Shown: positions 44,130 through 53,107 of the stretch, piece by piece
Numbering within the stretch: the first letter of the stretch is position 1
How the letters are laid out: every line of letters starts with the position of its first letter
Source of the DNA: a bacterium
GTDB taxonomy: Bacteria > Cyanobacteriota > Vampirovibrionia > Vampirovibrionales > Vampirovibrionaceae
DNA: 64,000 nucleotides
Reading direction: 5' to 3'
Assembly: GCA_030429585.1 (NCBI GenBank)
Contig: JAUIEU010000001.1
Span: 1,953,848-2,017,847 of the forward strand
The notes under the pieces: generated by a model
What the model was told of the DNA's origin: nothing
What the model saw: only the letters and a program-made list of their open reading frames with translations
Databases searched by the model: none
Program-made: the position numbers and the translations under genes

Positions 44130-45128
44130 ATGGAACACCAACTCAATATTAAATGTGTGAATACCACCACCGATTCGGATGGCTCGATGTACGGAAAATT
44201 TGTGGTAGAGCCTTTGTCTCGTGGGTTTGGCGCCACCTTAGGTAACGCTTTGCGTCGCGTGTTGCTCTCTAGCTTAGAAGGCTTGGCCATTACCTCCATT
44301 CGGATTGAAGGCGTTACCCATGAATACACCACCGTGCCTGGTGTGGTGGAAGACGTTCTCGACATCATGCTTAACCTAAAGGGCGTGGTGCTAAAATCTG
44401 AAAGCGATACCTTTTTTGATGAACCACAATACCTTCGGGTAGATGCTTCTAAAGAGGGTGTTGTTACGGCAGGTGATTTAGAATTACCGCCTAGCATTAA
44501 GGTGGTTAACCCCGATTGGAAAATCTGTACCGTTGCTAAAGGTGGCAGCATCCACGCCGACCTTACCTGCGAAATGGGCACTGGTTACATCCCTGCAGAA
44601 GATTCTCGCAGTGGTTTGAAGTCGGAATCGGTAGATACCTTGCTGATTGATGCCGTGTACATGCCGATTAAACGAGTGGCTTACTTGGTAGAAGAAACCC
44701 GCGTGGGCGACCAAACCGATTTTGATAAGCTTACCTTGGAAGTATGGTCTAACGGCAGCATTGATGTAAGCCAGGCGGTCAGCCAATCGGCCAACATCTT
44801 AATCGAGCACTTGGTGCCTATCGTATCTTTAAGTGGCTTACCTACCGCTTTTGCCCAGGCGCCGGTTGAAGAAGAAGTGGATAGCGACATCCCAGAAACC
44901 AGCGTTACCATTGAAGATTTGGAACTGTCTGTGCGGGCCTTTAACTGCCTAAAACGGGCTAACATCCACTCTATTCAAGAGCTGTTGCTAAAATCCGAGG
45001 CGGATTTGCTGTCTATTAAAAACTTCGGTAAAAAATCGGCGGACGAAGTTATTGAGCGTTTACACGCCTTTGAACTAGACCTGAAGCCCAACCCAGAAGG
45101 TATCGACTTAGAAGCCCTTTACTCCTAA
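44130..45128 (+). CDS. rpoA: RNA polymerase alpha subunit
   Basis: 332 residues from the ATG at 44130, with CGGAGA just upstream; the frame is open to 44055 but the extra residues are not conserved. The N-terminal dimerisation domain has FVVEPLSRGFGATLGNALRR and GVTHEYTTVPGVVEDVLDI; the C-terminal domain has RAFNCLKRANIHSIQELL and NFGKKSADEVIERL. It fits the alpha operon order between rpsD and rplQ. Confidence 0.97.
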   Translation: MEHQLNIKCVNTTTDSDGSMYGKFVVEPLSRGFGATLGNALRRVLLSSLEGLAITSIRIEGVTHEYTTVPGVVEDVLDIMLNLKGVVLKSESDTFFDEPQYLRVDASKEGVVTAGDLELPPSIKVVNPDWKICTVAKGGSIHADLTCEMGTGYIPAEDSRSGLKSESVDTLLIDAVYMPIKRVAYLVEETRVGDQTDFDKLTLEVWSNGSIDVSQAVSQSANILIEHLVPIVSLSGLPTAFAQAPVEEEVDSDIPETSVTIEDLELSVRAFNCLKRANIHSIQELLLKSEADLLSIKNFGKKSADEVIERLHAFELDLKPNPEGIDLEALYS

Positions 45129-45192
45129 GCATTCCTTATATTCCCCATTTGTCTAAATTACTTAATCACTCCCTTTTAGGAACATTGTCATT

Positions 45193-45597
45193 ATGAGACA
45201 CCGTAAAAAACGTCATCACCTAAATAAAGCGGCAGACCAACGCAAAGCCCTTATGCGTTCGTTGGCTACCAACTTGTTTCAGCGTGACCAATTACTGACC
45301 ACCCGCGCCCGCGCTAAAGCCTTAAAAGCCTACAGCGATGAGATTATTACCTTGGCTAAAAAAGGTGATATCCATGCGATTCGTCAGGTGAACAAACGTA
45401 TTTATAACAAGCGCACCGGTGAGATGATTGAAGATGTGAATACGGGGAAAGAGATTCCTGAAACCGTATTGCGCCGCATTATGCGTACTGTTGCCCCTCG
45501 CTGTGCCCAGCGTGGCAGTGGTTACACCCGTGTTGTGCTGGCACCGCCGCGTCGTGGCGATGCTGCCCCTATGGCCATTGTGGAATTTGTTGACTAG
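45193..45597 (+). CDS. rplQ: 50S ribosomal protein L17
   Basis: 134 residues. L17 lies near the peptide exit tunnel. MRHRKKRHHLNKAADQRKAL and LLTTRARAKALKAYSDE are the family's N-terminal motifs; a YTRVVLAPPRRGDAAPMA ending is usual. TAGGAA lies upstream of the ATG. It is the last gene of the ribosomal block and is followed by a hairpin. Confidence 0.97.
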   Translation: MRHRKKRHHLNKAADQRKALMRSLATNLFQRDQLLTTRARAKALKAYSDEIITLAKKGDIHAIRQVNKRIYNKRTGEMIEDVNTGKEIPETVLRRIMRTVAPRCAQRGSGYTRVVLAPPRRGDAAPMAIVEFVD

Positions 45598-45627
45598 GTT
45601 TAGCTAGTTAATCTGCTGTATTGAATG

Positions 45628-45659
45628 AACAATGCTCGTCAGTTATGGCGGGCATTGTT
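45628..45659. terminator. Hairpin at the end of the ribosomal operon
   Basis: AACAATGCTCG (45628-45638) and CGGGCATTGTT (45649-45659) form an 11-bp stem (one G.U) around a 10-base loop, 31 bases after rplQ. Only GTT follows, so the U tract is poor. It lies between convergent rplQ and radA and may act on both. Confidence 0.5.
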
Positions 45660-45686
45660 GTTAAGGGGGGTGGGTTTGGTTGAGGG

Positions 45687-47126
45687 TTATTCGCCAAACA
45701 CTAGGGGGATGGCTTTAAGGAGCCCATCAGCGGTATGAATGCTTAGCCCGCCTGGGGCTTTAGCGGCCTTGGCCTGCCGGGATTTTGGCACAGGCGACAT
45801 GACTGCTCGGGTTAAGCCTAGTTGGGCGGCTTCGGTTAGCCTGGGCTGTGGTTGGGGTACGGGGCGTACCTCGCCGGTTAGGCCCACTTCGCCAAATACC
45901 ACGGTATTGGCCATTATCGGTTTATCCCGAAAGCTGCTAATAATAGCCATTGCGGCGGCTAAATCAATGGCAGGGTCGTCTATTCGCAGGCCACCCACCA
46001 CGTTTAAATACACATCGTATTTGCTTAAATCTAGCCCTACCCGGCGCTCTAGTATGGCGACCAATTTATGCAGGCGGTTTACATCCACGCCGTTACCCAA
46101 CCGCCGTGGGATGCTGTAGGTGGTTTGCCCCACCAAGGCTTGTACTTCTACCAGTAGCGGTCGCGCGCCTTCTAGCGTGGCGCTAACCACGCTGCCTGCC
46201 GTGTTGCGTTGGTGGGCGTCTGTCATAAATAGCCCACTTGGGTTACTGACGCCGTGGAGGCCGCTTTCATCAATTTCAAACACGCCCATTTCTTGGGTAT
46301 TGCCAAAGCGGTTCTTCACAGCGCGCAATATGCGCAAATGCCGGTAGCGGTCGCCTTCAAAATACAGCACGGTATCCACGAGATGTTCTAGCACTTTGGG
46401 GCCGCTGAGTTGGCCATCTTTGGTTACGTGGCCTACTAAAAACACGGTAATGCCGGTGGATTTGGCCAACTGCATAAGGGCCGTAGCACAGGCTTTGATT
46501 TGATTAACGCTGCCAGGGGTGCCGCTTAACTCCTGGGTGTAGAGAGACTGAATACTATCCACAATAACTATGGGGGGTTGGTGCTCTTGCAGTTGGGCCA
46601 GTAAGGGTTCCAGTTTAGTTTGGGCCAGTATATGGATATTGGGGTGGGTAGCACCGAGTCGTTCGGCGCGTTGGCGAATTTGGGCGGGGGATTCTTCGCC
46701 GGCAATAATCCAAAGGGGTTGAGGCGATTGCTTGGCAGGCTGTTCTGCCAGTTGTTTGGCCAGTGTGTGGGCCATTTGCAACATTAAGGTGGATTTACCA
46801 ATGCCCGGGTCGCCCCCAATGAGCACATAGCTGCCAGGGCACACACCGCCCCCAAGCACGCGGTCTAGCTCGGTGATGCCACTGGGGATGCGCTGTTGGG
46901 TGTGGGTAGAAATATCTGTGATGGCGATAGGTGCGTTATGAGGGGTACTCTGCACCCCTTCCCAGTATTTGGGTTCGGCAGAGGCGGCGGCTTTTGTGCT
47001 TGTTTTGATGGTGGTTTCAGCCTCTAGGGTGCCCCATTGGTGGCACTCTGGGCATTTACCTAAAAAACTAGGCGCCACGTGCTGGCATTGGCTGCATACA
47101 TAGTGGGTGCTGGTTTTAGGCGACAT
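45687..47126 (-). CDS. radA: DNA repair protein RadA/Sms
   Basis: 479 residues, slightly over the usual 455. RadA is a RecA-like helicase acting on recombination intermediates. The N-terminal zinc finger is CSQCQ...CPECHQWG; Walker A is GGDPGIGKSTL around residue 103; the RadA-specific KNRFG motif is present in AVKNRFGNTQEMG; the C-terminal Lon-like domain shows YDVYLNVVGGLRIDDPA. A Thr/Ala-rich spacer lies between the finger and ATPase. Confidence 0.96.
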   Translation of the reverse strand: MSPKTSTHYVCSQCQHVAPSFLGKCPECHQWGTLEAETTIKTSTKAAASAEPKYWEGVQSTPHNAPIAITDISTHTQQRIPSGITELDRVLGGGVCPGSYVLIGGDPGIGKSTLMLQMAHTLAKQLAEQPAKQSPQPLWIIAGEESPAQIRQRAERLGATHPNIHILAQTKLEPLLAQLQEHQPPIVIVDSIQSLYTQELSGTPGSVNQIKACATALMQLAKSTGITVFLVGHVTKDGQLSGPKVLEHLVDTVLYFEGDRYRHLRILRAVKNRFGNTQEMGVFEIDESGLHGVSNPSGLFMTDAHQRNTAGSVVSATLEGARPLLVEVQALVGQTTYSIPRRLGNGVDVNRLHKLVAILERRVGLDLSKYDVYLNVVGGLRIDDPAIDLAAAMAIISSFRDKPIMANTVVFGEVGLTGEVRPVPQPQPRLTEAAQLGLTRAVMSPVPKSRQAKAAKAPGGLSIHTADGLLKAIPLVFGE

Positions 47127-47163
47127 GGAGATAAGGTTCTGTGGGGTTAAACAGGCGTTGCCA

Positions 47164-48129
47164 TTATCCTAGCACTTGTTGGGTAGTGGCAAAATGCCAT
47201 TTGGCCAATTGTTTCAAAATATCGGGGTCATGGTTACGAACAAGCTGCCTAGCTGCCCGAAGAACCGGTGGCCCGGCGCCCTTGGGCAGCCGGGTGCCCG
47301 CGATGTCGCTTAGTTCATCCATGGCGGTTAAAAAGCTGTTGCGGGCTACCATGCTAGCAGCCGCCACGCTTACAAAGGCGCTTTCGGCACGGGGCTCTTG
47401 GTGTACCCCCAAAGGGTGCTTAGAAACAACACCTGGGTGGTTGCCTAATTCATGCTCAACGGCGGTGTTTACCACGGCATGATTTTTAGCAAATTGGTCA
47501 ATAATCGCCAATTGGCAATCGGTATTGTGGCCTACCAATTCGGCAATCACTTGGGCATGGCCGCTGGCGAGCACGTGATTTAGGGTCATGCCGTTGGCTT
47601 TGGCCTTGGCAATGGCGGTGTTGTATTGCTCTGGCATGCGGCGCCAAATAGCCACCCCGTTGCTGCCCACAATGTTGGTTATCTCCTCTACCATGTGGGC
47701 CATGTGGGCATCGGTGGCTTGTTTGCTGTCTTCTACCCCTAGTTTGGCTAGGGCGTGGGCTTGTTCGTCGCTGTCAATACGGACCCCGGCCACCACTAAC
47801 GGGCCAAAGTAGTCGCCTTTGCCGCTTTCATCGCTGCCGGTGTGGGGGTAGGTTAGGATAAGCGGGCTGGTGTTAATGGCATCACTGGTTAGGCCGAGTT
47901 CATCTAATAGCCAGGCCAGGTCGTCGGTTTTGGCGGTATCCACCCATAGTGTACCCTTGTTATACAGCTTAATGAGTATTTTGCCGCCATTGGGCCCCAG
48001 ACCATCCCAGCGGCCTTTGCAGTATTGCTCGTGCTTTAGTTGCCAGCTATTGGCCTTGGCCAATTTTTGCAAGGTGCTATAGGGCTGGGCAGTGCCTGTT
48101 TTGGGGTAGGCGTGTTTGTGTGTCGGCAC
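47164..48129 (-). CDS. rnhC: Ribonuclease HIII
   Basis: 321 residues. RNase HIII cleaves RNA in RNA-DNA hybrids. An N-terminal TBP-like domain (about 1-85) precedes the catalytic HII/HIII fold starting at GSDESGKGDYFGPLVVAG, whose Asp and Glu residues are catalytic. The second conserved Asp lies in GVEDSKQATDA, and the third in QLAIIDQFAKNH. The start is GTG. Its presence without an adjacent rnhB is in keeping with bacteria that use HIII. Confidence 0.93.
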   Translation of the reverse strand: MPTHKHAYPKTGTAQPYSTLQKLAKANSWQLKHEQYCKGRWDGLGPNGGKILIKLYNKGTLWVDTAKTDDLAWLLDELGLTSDAINTSPLILTYPHTGSDESGKGDYFGPLVVAGVRIDSDEQAHALAKLGVEDSKQATDAHMAHMVEEITNIVGSNGVAIWRRMPEQYNTAIAKAKANGMTLNHVLASGHAQVIAELVGHNTDCQLAIIDQFAKNHAVVNTAVEHELGNHPGVVSKHPLGVHQEPRAESAFVSVAAASMVARNSFLTAMDELSDIAGTRLPKGAGPPVLRAARQLVRNHDPDILKQLAKWHFATTQQVLG

Positions 48130-48224
48130 AATGTTAGGCGCTCTAAAATTAAATAATACGTAAATATAGCTTAACCAAAACCCCTCGCAATAGGTATTAG
48201 CTAGGGTGTTTGATAAAAGGCGGT

Positions 48225-48431
48225 TTAGGCAACCCAGTGTCGGCTTGCAAAATTTTGCTTGGGCTGGCCGTTTATTGTACCAGGAGGGATTATTACAGGC
48301 GTAATTCCATATATAAGAATATATGCTTTAATAGGGTCTTCCCCTGCCTTAATAAGTTTAGCAAGCTTTTCTGCTTTTGTTTTTTTGTTGCCGAAAGCGA
48401 AAGTAGTGATAGGCGTGATATTGATGGGCAT
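48225..48431 (-). CDS. Small AT-rich orphan protein
   Basis: 68 residues, family unknown. It fills an otherwise empty 370-base gap between rnhC and the secreted protein gene. The N-terminus, MPINITPITTFAFGNKKTK, fits the loose M-x-I-x...P...F-x-G-basic motif seen in other orphan proteins of this window, which is the main argument that it is real. No Shine-Dalgarno is visible before its ATG. A continuous ORF on the opposite strand (48259-48489) has no such feature and is probably a shadow. Confidence 0.4.
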   Translation of the reverse strand: MPINITPITTFAFGNKKTKAEKLAKLIKAGEDPIKAYILIYGITPVIIPPGTINGQPKQNFASRHWVA

Positions 48432-48498
48432 GGCTAAAGCTAAGTGGAGTTGTTTTACAAGTTTTAATAATAAAAAATGGTTAGGCTAAAATATTGCC

Positions 48499-49656
48499 TT
48501 ACTGAACACGACTGGCGGCTTCGCGCAGTTTGCGTTTGGCTGTTTTAGCGTCCGCCAGCATGGCATCCACAATGGCCACACGGGCCACGGTTTCTCGGGT
48601 ATAGCGCTTGTAAAAGGTTAGGTGGTGCATCAGGCGGGGGTTATCCACACTAAAGCTAAGGTAGCCCACCATGCGGCTATTGGGCTTTAACTGCTGAAAC
48701 CACAATCCTGTATCGCCAAAGGGGCTAGGGTAAAAGGTGCTGCCATGCTCGTCTTCCAAGGCAATATCAAAGGTGGTAAAGGTGTTGGGGGTTTTGTTCA
48801 CAATATCCACGGTTAGGGTCAGCTCGGTGGGCTCGCCAAAGGGGTCTTTACCAATGTGCATGGCCAACACGTTTACCGTCATGCCGGTGGGCATAAAATT
48901 TTGATTGCTGGGGTCGGGCAAGGTCATGGTGGGCAGGGTGATGGGTTCAGCGAGTTTAATGGCCAGTTGGGCCCCTGGGGTAATAATTTGGTGTTTGCCC
49001 TTTTGCAGCAGCGCGCTGCCCAAGCCAACCGCACCGCCAATAGCGGCCCCACCGGCTAGCGCGTAGCCATTACTGGCGGCTACAGCGGCGATGCCCCCGT
49101 ACTTCATTACCATTAGGGCGCCGACTACCCCGCCGACAGCAGAATACCCCAGCCCTTTAGCGGCCAGCTTGGCGGTACGCTTTAGGTTGCTATCTTTATT
49201 GCTGTACTTGCCTTCAATGGGGATTTCGCGCCCGTCTGGGGTAATTAGGTAGTCAAAGCGGGTGGTCATGCTGCCGTTTTTGCCCAAGCGGCCAGGGTTG
49301 ATGCGTTCATCACACACCCCGTGGATAAGGGTGCCTTTTGGGATAACAACGGCGCCATCGACGGTGTAGTCCTTGGTTATTTTGGCAAAAAACTCATCGC
49401 CGGTGCTAATGGTGCTGGTATTAATGGTGGTGGTTAGGGCCATATCCAGCCGGGTGCCGGGCTCTATTTCGCGCAGGTCGTTCTCGTTTACGATGGGCAC
49501 ATCGGTGCCCTGCCCACTTTCCACAATGCTGCCCTTAAGGGGTGGTTGGGCGCGTACGGTAGGGTTAGTAAGGCCAGGCAGTAGTAGCCACACCAGTAGG
49601 GCTAAGGTAAGCAAACCACTGGTTAGGCGGTGTGTTAGGTGGCGATAAAAAGGCAA
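48499..49656 (-). CDS. Exported beta-rich protein with glycine-zipper segment
   Basis: 385 residues with a clear signal peptide (TSGLLTLALLVWLLLPGL, cleavage near VRAQP). A beta-rich segment, LDMALTTTINTSTISTGD then VDGAVVIPKGTLIHG and FDYLITPDGREIPIEG, resembles the periplasmic TrbI/VirB10-like domain. A following stretch packed with Gly and Ala (GGVVGALMVMKYGG, then ALAGGAAIGGAVGLGSALL) looks like a glycine-zipper membrane insertion. The last ~120 residues are probably another beta domain. A role in the envelope or in secretion is an inference; no other type IV secretion genes are here. Confidence 0.7.
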   Translation of the reverse strand: MPFYRHLTHRLTSGLLTLALLVWLLLPGLTNPTVRAQPPLKGSIVESGQGTDVPIVNENDLREIEPGTRLDMALTTTINTSTISTGDEFFAKITKDYTVDGAVVIPKGTLIHGVCDERINPGRLGKNGSMTTRFDYLITPDGREIPIEGKYSNKDSNLKRTAKLAAKGLGYSAVGGVVGALMVMKYGGIAAVAASNGYALAGGAAIGGAVGLGSALLQKGKHQIITPGAQLAIKLAEPITLPTMTLPDPSNQNFMPTGMTVNVLAMHIGKDPFGEPTELTLTVDIVNKTPNTFTTFDIALEDEHGSTFYPSPFGDTGLWFQQLKPNSRMVGYLSFSVDNPRLMHHLTFYKRYTRETVARVAIVDAMLADAKTAKRKLREAASRVQ

Positions 49657-49822
49657 GAAGCGCGCTCCGCTGGAATTTTTATAAAATAGCTACCTAACTA
49701 TTGTAGCGTAATTTAGTAAAAGGTTCCTCCACCCCATGGATTATGGGGCACCCGTAGTGGTGGCTAGTGGTTTTGGGTATACTGCGCCTATCCGTACCCC
49801 GTGCTTTAAGGAGCTTTTTGCC

Positions 49823-50488
49823 ATGCAATTGTTTGTGGATTCTGCCAATTTAGATGACATACGCGAAGCCGCCGGCTTAGGCGTGGTGAGTGGGGTAACC
49901 ACCAACCCAACGCTGCTTGCCAAAAACGGCAGCCGCGATGTAAAAAGCGTGATTTGCGAAATTTGTGAGCTGATTGACGGCCCGGTCAGCATGGAGGTGG
50001 TGAGCGAAGACGCTGACGGTATGATTAAAGAAGGCCATGAATTTGCCACCTGGGGTGATAACGTGTACGTTAAAATACCGTTTGGCATCGAAGGCATGAA
50101 GGCGGTCAATCGCCTGTCCTTAGATAGCATTCCTACCAATGTGACGTTGGTGTTTAGTGCCAACCAAGCTTTGCTGGCCGCCAATGCAGGCGCCACCCTA
50201 ATTAGTAGCTTTGTGGGCCGTGTGGATGATATTGGCTACGACGGGATGGCCGTGATTGAGCAGGTTTCTAGCTTAATGGAAATTCATGGTTACCATAGCC
50301 AGGTATTGGCGGCTAGCATTCGGCACCCGCTGCATGTGGTGCAAAGTGCCGAAGCTGGGGCGGATATTGCTACTATCCCCTATGGCGTGCTGAAAAAAAT
50401 GTACCACCACCCGCAAACGGAAGCCGGTATTGCCGCCTTTAAAGCGGATTGGGAAACGCTCCAAGCCGAAGCAGCTGCCGCGGTTTAG
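49823..50488 (+). CDS. Transaldolase / fructose-6-phosphate aldolase-like
   Basis: 221 residues from the ATG at 49823, with AAGGAG 9 bases upstream; the frame is open to 49736 but that part is not conserved. MQLFVDSANLDDIREA and GVVSGVTTNPTLLAKNG mark the small transaldolase/FSA subfamily. The Schiff-base lysine lies in YVKIPFGIEG. The enzyme moves three-carbon units in the pentose phosphate pathway or cleaves fructose 6-phosphate; sequence alone does not separate TalC from FsaA. Confidence 0.92.
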   Translation: MQLFVDSANLDDIREAAGLGVVSGVTTNPTLLAKNGSRDVKSVICEICELIDGPVSMEVVSEDADGMIKEGHEFATWGDNVYVKIPFGIEGMKAVNRLSLDSIPTNVTLVFSANQALLAANAGATLISSFVGRVDDIGYDGMAVIEQVSSLMEIHGYHSQVLAASIRHPLHVVQSAEAGADIATIPYGVLKKMYHHPQTEAGIAAFKADWETLQAEAAAAV

Positions 50489-50492
50489 GTTT

Positions 50493-50502
50493 CGCTATAG
50501 CG
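50493..50502. repeat. Palindrome between convergent genes
   Basis: CGCTATAGCG is a perfect 10-base palindrome in the 21-base gap between the transaldolase gene and the 769-residue protein gene. Possibly chance; no T run follows. Confidence 0.3.
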
Positions 50503-50509
50503 GACAATA

Positions 50510-52819
50510 CTAAGCGTAGCGAGGGTTCAAGGCAATGTTGGCCGGTGCTGCGGCAATGTTACTTGGGTCAATGGCCTCTAGCCCGCCGTAGTGGGTGTTA
50601 GTGTTGGCGGCGGGTTGGGTGTATTGGGTAATCAGTTGTTCTAATGCGGCGGCATCCATGGGTGGGGCTGTTGCAGGGGGGGCAGGTGGGTTAGTTGCTG
50701 CTGCTCTGCGAAAGGGGTTATTGCGCGCGGGCGCCGCGGGGGTGGTGGGCAGTGTTAGCGGTAACGGGGCACTGGTTGCAGGGCCAGGTTGCTGGGGAAT
50801 GGAAAGCGGGGGGAATGGACTGCCAGTGGGTGTGGGCACGGCGCCTTGGCCTAGGGGTGGCAGGGTGGTAGGTGCGCCTGGGGCGTTGCCCTGGGTTAAT
50901 TGTTGTAGCTTTTCTTGGTGTTCTAATTCGGTAATGCTTTTTGGTTTGCCAAAAATCAGGTTGCTAATTTGCTCGCCGCGCTTGGCAAAAATACTGCCGG
51001 TAACAAAGGCGGGTAGGGCAAAGGCGGCTAGCGCCCCACCTAGTGTAAAGAAGGGCCACTTGGTAAAACGGAACATGCTGCTGCGTAGGTTGGTTTTTAA
51101 GCCAATCTTCTTTAAGCCTTTATCAATACCTTTGGCAAGGTTGGGTACCATGTGTATCTCGTTAAACAGTAGGCTGCCTACCTGCCAACCAATAATCATG
51201 CCTAGTTCGGCGCCTAATAAATGGTAGAAAAAGGTTTTAACCTTGTCGCCTTTTTCCGCTTTGTAGGCTTCGTGGATCGGCGCCATTAAAAACATACCCA
51301 TAAATATGGCTGGTACCATTAGCTTGGCGTTGGGTATCCAGCGCATCATCTTGCTGTTACTGCCGCCACCGCCGCCCGCCACGCTGCCGTCAATCATGTC
51401 GCGCAGGGCTTTGGCCCAGGTGGCCAGGGTACGGCCAATAATGCCAATGCGTTTGCCGTTGTATTGCCCACCGGCAACTTTCCGCATGTCGCGAGACATC
51501 TCGCGTTCTTGCCCGTAAAAATTAAGGTGGAATTGCTTTAAGCCTTGTAGGCGCCCGTAGGCACCATACAGGCGCTTGCGTAGTTTTACTTCGTTTTTTA
51601 GGGCCTGCAGGGGTTGGGCTAAGGCCTTGCGCTGGTGGCTGGTTAAGGCACTGCCCATGCGCCCAAACACTCCAGGGCGAATGATTTTTTCTGCTTCGGC
51701 CACGGTGGTGGCTTGGGTTAGTTTTTGTAATGCGGCTGGGTTTAGGTTGGCATTGTTTAGCCGTTTTGGGCTTAGGTACTGTTTTAACAGGGCTTTTTCT
51801 TGGGCTTGTAGCACTTTGGTGCGCTTGGTTTTTAGGGTGCCCATCAGTTCGCCAATTTGGCGGCCTTTTGCCGTAAAGCCAAACATATTGTTCATCCGCA
51901 AGCCAGCCAGCTTTAACCGGGCATGGTCAATATTTCGGGTGGTTTGGGCAATTTTTTCAACCTTGTCGCGCAACGCGTCCGGTAAGGCGCTGATGGCTTT
52001 CGGGCTTAGTACCTGCTTAACAATAGTAGGCTCATCGGCCACTTGGCGGGCACTGCGGAGCATCTCTGTGCTGATGTTTTTGTAAAACTGGTTGGTGTTT
52101 GGAGTGGCTTGCCCGCGCGCTGTTCTGTAATGTGCGTCTATCCGTTGGCGAAGATTTTTGAGGGTACCGCTGGTGTGCTTGCCTTGGTTCTTTTCTAAGT
52201 CTTCTACCATCTTTAGGTAGTCGTCGGCGTGGTATTTCAAGGCATCCAGTTCGTCAGCTTCGTGGAAAAACTGCTTAAGGTATGGGTCTGCATAGCGGGC
52301 AAATTTGGTGACAGGCTTGCGCAAAATTTGGGGTAACTTGCTGCCATCGCGGTGGCCACGGAACCATTCGCCTACCTTATCAATGCCGTGGCTAATGTGA
52401 GAAACACCTGGGATACGGTCAATAAAGGATACGGCTTTGTAAATGCGGTAACGGCCCCCATCGCTGGCTTGGCCAAATAGGTAGTTGCTTAAAAACCAGG
52501 CAAAGGGCATGCCTACGGCGGTGCCTGCTACCCATGTCCACAAGGGGGGTTGGCCTAAATCATCGGCGGCGGCACCGGGTGCTGCCGGTGGGGCGTTGCC
52601 AGGTATGCCCGGTGTGGGTTGGTTCAAACTAAAGCTGGCGGCCGGTGTATTGCCAGGCAAGGATGCACCTGGTGCGGGGGCTTGGCCCATAGGGGTATTG
52701 GCGGATAGATTAGCCAGCCCAATGTTGTTGGGTAGCGTGGCCGGAGCAGCACCAGCGGGCGGGCGTTGTTGTAAAGCGCCTTGCCATAACGGATTGGGGG
52801 TGGTGGCCGTAGGGTCCAT
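50510..52819 (-). CDS. Large lineage-specific membrane protein with Pro-rich ends
   Basis: 769 residues, no family recognised. The first ~90 residues are Pro/Ala/Gly-rich, followed by one hydrophobic segment (PLWTWVAGTAVGMPFAWFL). Residues ~120-490 are basic and mostly helical. A C-terminal membrane domain follows with three hydrophobic segments (LMVPAIFMGMFLMAPIHEA, LLGAELGMIIGWQVGSLL, KWPFFTLGGALAAFALPAF), then a Pro-rich tail with a short acidic end. This domain resembles the end of the 443-residue protein at 1071-2402. A structural envelope role is likely but unproven. Confidence 0.72.
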   Translation of the reverse strand: MDPTATTPNPLWQGALQQRPPAGAAPATLPNNIGLANLSANTPMGQAPAPGASLPGNTPAASFSLNQPTPGIPGNAPPAAPGAAADDLGQPPLWTWVAGTAVGMPFAWFLSNYLFGQASDGGRYRIYKAVSFIDRIPGVSHISHGIDKVGEWFRGHRDGSKLPQILRKPVTKFARYADPYLKQFFHEADELDALKYHADDYLKMVEDLEKNQGKHTSGTLKNLRQRIDAHYRTARGQATPNTNQFYKNISTEMLRSARQVADEPTIVKQVLSPKAISALPDALRDKVEKIAQTTRNIDHARLKLAGLRMNNMFGFTAKGRQIGELMGTLKTKRTKVLQAQEKALLKQYLSPKRLNNANLNPAALQKLTQATTVAEAEKIIRPGVFGRMGSALTSHQRKALAQPLQALKNEVKLRKRLYGAYGRLQGLKQFHLNFYGQEREMSRDMRKVAGGQYNGKRIGIIGRTLATWAKALRDMIDGSVAGGGGGSNSKMMRWIPNAKLMVPAIFMGMFLMAPIHEAYKAEKGDKVKTFFYHLLGAELGMIIGWQVGSLLFNEIHMVPNLAKGIDKGLKKIGLKTNLRSSMFRFTKWPFFTLGGALAAFALPAFVTGSIFAKRGEQISNLIFGKPKSITELEHQEKLQQLTQGNAPGAPTTLPPLGQGAVPTPTGSPFPPLSIPQQPGPATSAPLPLTLPTTPAAPARNNPFRRAAATNPPAPPATAPPMDAAALEQLITQYTQPAANTNTHYGGLEAIDPSNIAAAPANIALNPRYA

Positions 52820-53059
52820 ATAGGGTAATGTGCTATCCGGTGTCTCTTAGGGGTGTGTCTATCTCTATCACTGTGGCAATGGGGGGCTATTAGGGTACCC
52901 AATAGTAATTAAAGGGGTGGGTATCATGCCATAGTGTCTGCATCAGCACAAAGCACCCTAAAGGGGGTTCGGTGTTAGCGGGTGTCGACGGTTGTAACAT
53001 TTCTTAATTTCACACCGTTATTTGCAGTGTAATCGCTGGGGTAAGGGCTTGGCTTGGGC

Positions 53060-53065
53060 TATAAT
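53060..53065 (+). promoter_or_regulatory. TATAAT, possible -10 for the lipA operon
   Basis: TATAAT lies 43 bases before the lipA start codon in the divergent region upstream of the operon. No clear -35 is seen, so this is tentative. Confidence 0.35.
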
Positions 53066-53107
53066 CAGGCCAAATTAATTGCTTAATAGATTTATTGGGG
53101 ATTCGGT

